NCBI RefSeq assembly: GCF_015209585.1
Contig: NZ_JADEYR010000001.1
Coordinates: 496,001-560,000 of the forward strand
Source of the DNA: Brachybacterium epidermidis
GTDB taxonomy: Bacteria > Actinomycetota > Actinomycetes > Actinomycetales > Dermabacteraceae
DNA: 64,000 nt
Direction of reading: 5' to 3'
Positions 62,053-64,000 of the stretch are shown one piece after another. The notes under the pieces were generated by a model. That model was not told where the DNA came from. It saw only the letters and a program-made list of their open reading frames with translations, and made no database searches. Position 1 is the stretch's first letter, and every line of letters starts with the position of its first letter. A program made the translations under genes and the position numbers.

Positions 62053-63885
62053 ATGCCTCAGCTCCGCTCCCGCACCTCGACCCACGGCCGCAACATGGCG
62101 GGCGCGCGTGCCCTCTGGCGCGCCACCGGCATGGAGACCTCGGACTTCGGCAAGCCGATCATCGCGATCGCCAACTCCTACACCCAGTTCGTGCCCGGCC
62201 ACGTGCACCTGAAGAACATGGGCGACCTGGTGGCCTCCGCCGTCAAGGAGGCCGGAGGCGTCGCCAAGGAGTTCAACACCATCGCGGTGGACGACGGCAT
62301 CGCCATGGGCCACGGCGGCATGCTCTACTCGCTGCCCAGCCGCGACGTGATCGCGGACTCCATCGAGTACATGGTCAACGCCCACACCGCCGATGCGCTG
62401 GTGTGCATCTCCAACTGCGACAAGATCACCCCCGGCCATCTGATGGCCGCCATGCGCCTGAACATCCCGGTGGTGTTCGTCTCCGGCGGGCCGATGGAGT
62501 CGGGTGAGCCCGTGGACGGCGTGGTCGAGCACCGCCTGGACCTGATCGATGCGATCGTGCAGAGCGCGGACGACACCGTCACCGACGCCCAGCTTGCCGA
62601 CATCGAGGAGAACGCCTGCCCCACCTGCGGCTCCTGCTCCGGCATGTTCACTGCGAACTCGATGAACTGCCTCACCGAGGCGCTGGGCCTGTCCCTGCCC
62701 GGCAACGGCACCACCCTGGCCACCCATGCCTTCCGCAAGGAGCTGTTCCTCGAGGCGGGGCGGAAGATCGTCGAGCTCGCCAAGCGCTACTACGAGCAGG
62801 ACGACGAGTCCGTGCTGCCTCGCAGCATCGCTACCAAGGCCGCGTTCTGCAACGCCATGAGCCTGGACGTGGCGATGGGCGGCTCCACCAACACCGTGCT
62901 GCACATCCTGGCCACGGCCATCGAGGGCGAGGTCGACTTCACCCTCGAGGACATCGACCGCATCTCCCGCACCGTGCCGTGCCTGTCCAAGGTGGCGCCC
63001 AACGGCACCGCCCACGTGGAGGACGTCCACCGCGCCGGCGGCATCCCCGCCATCCTGGGCGAGCTGGACCGAGCCGGACTGCTGGACCACACCGTCCACT
63101 CCGTGCACTCCCCGGACCTGCAGTCCTGGCTGAAGGACTGGGACATCCGCGGCGGGTCGCCCACCGAGAAGGCCAACGCCCTGTTCCATGCGGCGCCCGG
63201 CGGCGTGCGCACCACCCAGGCGTTCTCCTCCACCAACACCTACAAGGAGCTGGACACCGATTCCGAGGGCGGTGTGATCCGCGCCGTGCCCCACGCCCAC
63301 ACCAAGGACGGCGGCCTGTGCGTGCTCACCGGCAACCTCGCCGCCGAGGGCAGCGTGATCAAGACCGCCGGCATCACCGAGGACCTGTTCCACTTCGAGG
63401 GCACCGCGGTGGTATGCGAGTCCCAGGAGGAGGCCGTCCAGAAGATCCTGGACAAGACCGTCAAGGCCGGCCACGTCGTGGTGATCCGCTACGAGGGCCC
63501 CCAGGGCGGCCCCGGTATGCAGGAGATGCTCTACCCCACCTCCTTCCTCAAGGGCCGGGGCCTGGGCCGCGACTGCGCACTGATCACCGACGGCCGCTTC
63601 TCCGGCGGCACCAGCGGCGTCTCCATCGGCCACATCTCCCCGGAGGCCGCCGAGGGCGGCATCATCGGACTGGTCGAGGACGGCGACCGCATCGTCATCG
63701 ACGTGGACAAGCGCTCCTTGAGCCTGGAGGTGGACGACGCCGAGCTCGAGCGTCGCCGCCAGAAGAAGGGCGAGCTGCCCTGGCGTCCCGTCAGCCGCGA
63801 CCGCAAGATCACCCAGGCGCTCAAGGTGTACGCGCACCTGGTGCGCTCAGCCACCTACGGCGCGACCCGTCGGCCCCTGGACTGA
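62053..63885 (+). CDS. ilvD: Dihydroxy-acid dehydratase
   Basis: 610 aa, the long IlvD form. Dehydrates dihydroxy-isovalerate and dihydroxy-methylvalerate to the keto acids of valine and isoleucine, using an Fe-S cluster. Cluster cysteines are in [12 protein letters not shown] (near 120) and [11 protein letters not shown] (near 195). Other motifs: [10 protein letters not shown] near 280 and the C-terminal [19 protein letters not shown]. Probably leaderless. Divergent from the WXG100-like gene. Other ilv genes are not in the window. Confidence 0.96.
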   Translation: MPQLRSRTSTHGRNMAGARALWRATGMETSDFGKPIIAIANSYTQFVPGHVHLKNMGDLVASAVKEAGGVAKEFNTIAVDDGIAMGHGGMLYSLPSRDVIADSIEYMVNAHTADALVCISNCDKITPGHLMAAMRLNIPVVFVSGGPMESGEPVDGVVEHRLDLIDAIVQSADDTVTDAQLADIEENACPTCGSCSGMFTANSMNCLTEALGLSLPGNGTTLATHAFRKELFLEAGRKIVELAKRYYEQDDESVLPRSIATKAAFCNAMSLDVAMGGSTNTVLHILATAIEGEVDFTLEDIDRISRTVPCLSKVAPNGTAHVEDVHRAGGIPAILGELDRAGLLDHTVHSVHSPDLQSWLKDWDIRGGSPTEKANALFHAAPGGVRTTQAFSSTNTYKELDTDSEGGVIRAVPHAHTKDGGLCVLTGNLAAEGSVIKTAGITEDLFHFEGTAVVCESQEEAVQKILDKTVKAGHVVVIRYEGPQGGPGMQEMLYPTSFLKGRGLGRDCALITDGRFSGGTSGVSIGHISPEAAEGGIIGLVEDGDRIVIDVDKRSLSLEVDDAELERRRQKKGELPWRPVSRDRKITQALKVYAHLVRSATYGATRRPLD

Positions 63886-63931
63886 TCACGGCTTCGACTA
63901 AGCGGCCGCCGCGCTGACTGCCCGATGCCGG

Positions 63932-64000
63932 TCAGCAGCAGCGGCTCCCAGGGTTCGCGTCCTGCTCGGCGTACCGCTGGCGCCAGAACTCCCGCTCGCT
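63932..64000 (-). CDS. YbdD/YjiX family (DUF466) protein, C-terminal end (partial)
   Basis: Only the last 22 codons are in the window, reading (on the minus strand) REFWRQRYAEQDANPGSRCC then TGA. The ending W-R-x-R-Y...P-G-x-R-C-C is the terminal signature of YbdD/YjiX proteins. These are small partners encoded next to CstA/BtsT-type pyruvate or peptide transporters, so such a transporter is likely just outside the window. The 46 bases between ilvD and this stop contain nothing recognisable. Confidence 0.75.
   Translation of the reverse strand, partial: SEREFWRQRYAEQDANPGSRCC

Overview
The window is 64 kb of very GC-rich DNA from an actinobacterium. The gene content (WhiB-era actinobacterial markers aside) fits Micrococcales: NucS mismatch repair, the GlgE alpha-glucan pathway, DUF2550 after the ATP synthase operon, GatCAB, an MnmA / MetE-core / LigA cluster and frequent GTG/TTG starts. 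The single-polypeptide OtsA-OtsB trehalose enzyme and the gene order suggest a Dermabacteraceae-like organism such as Brachybacterium; that placement is inference. Most of the window is conserved chromosomal backbone. No insertion sequence, prophage or CRISPR array was seen.

Layout. 1-1.4 kb: end of an M23 peptidase gene, tsaD and tRNA-Arg(CCG) with a strong terminator. 1.6-3.9 kb (minus): fused otsAB. 4-9 kb: lysine/threonine genes lysA, hom, thrC, thrB. 9.2-17.7 kb: rho, a truncated oxidoreductase remnant, a LacI-type regulator, rpmE, prfA, prmC, tsaC, a WecA-like glycosyl-phosphotransferase and atpI. 17.9-25.4 kb: the full ATP synthase operon atpBEFHAGDC plus DUF2550. 25.4-27.4 kb (minus): nucS and nagA. 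27.5-30.5 kb: two unrecognised envelope proteins and a thioredoxin-fold/TPR protein. 30.5-37.3 kb (minus): glgX-glgE-glgB. 37.4-44.1 kb: a tightly overlapping MoxR / DUF58 / small membrane protein / VWA / VWA / TPR-like operon resembling Bat operons, running into a cysteine desulfurase. 44.2-46.5 kb: mnmA and a MetE-core protein. 46.5-48.6 kb: a YeiH-type transporter and divergent LysR regulator. 48.6-53.6 kb: frameshifted ligA, recQ and a small protein. 53.9-57.2 kb: gatCAB. 57.6-60.7 kb: an intact AGCS amino-acid:sodium symporter followed by a broken paralogue. 60.8-61.8 kb (minus): a WXG100-like protein and a lipoprotein. 62-63.9 kb: ilvD, then the 3' end of a YbdD/YjiX-family gene.

How the genes connect. 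TsaD and TsaC both serve tRNA t6A synthesis. PrmC methylates the GGQ motif of the release factor encoded by prfA, its upstream neighbour. The cysteine desulfurase supplies sulfur of the kind MnmA needs for tRNA thiolation. OtsAB (trehalose) and GlgX/GlgE/GlgB (alpha-glucan) belong to linked storage pathways, but the TreS/Pep2 link is not in the window. Two lesions, in ligA and in the second symporter gene, are one-base losses in C runs; the ligA one needs checking because that gene is normally essential.

Regulatory signals that can be read include recurrent TAGACT -10 hexamers, some so close to the start codon that leaderless mRNAs are likely (gatC, ilvD). GC-rich hairpin terminators, mostly without a U tract, and a perfect palindrome over the lysR start codon are also visible. 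The most likely undescribed material is the WXG100-like/lipoprotein pair, the orphan 27.5-30.5 kb genes and the Bat-like operon.
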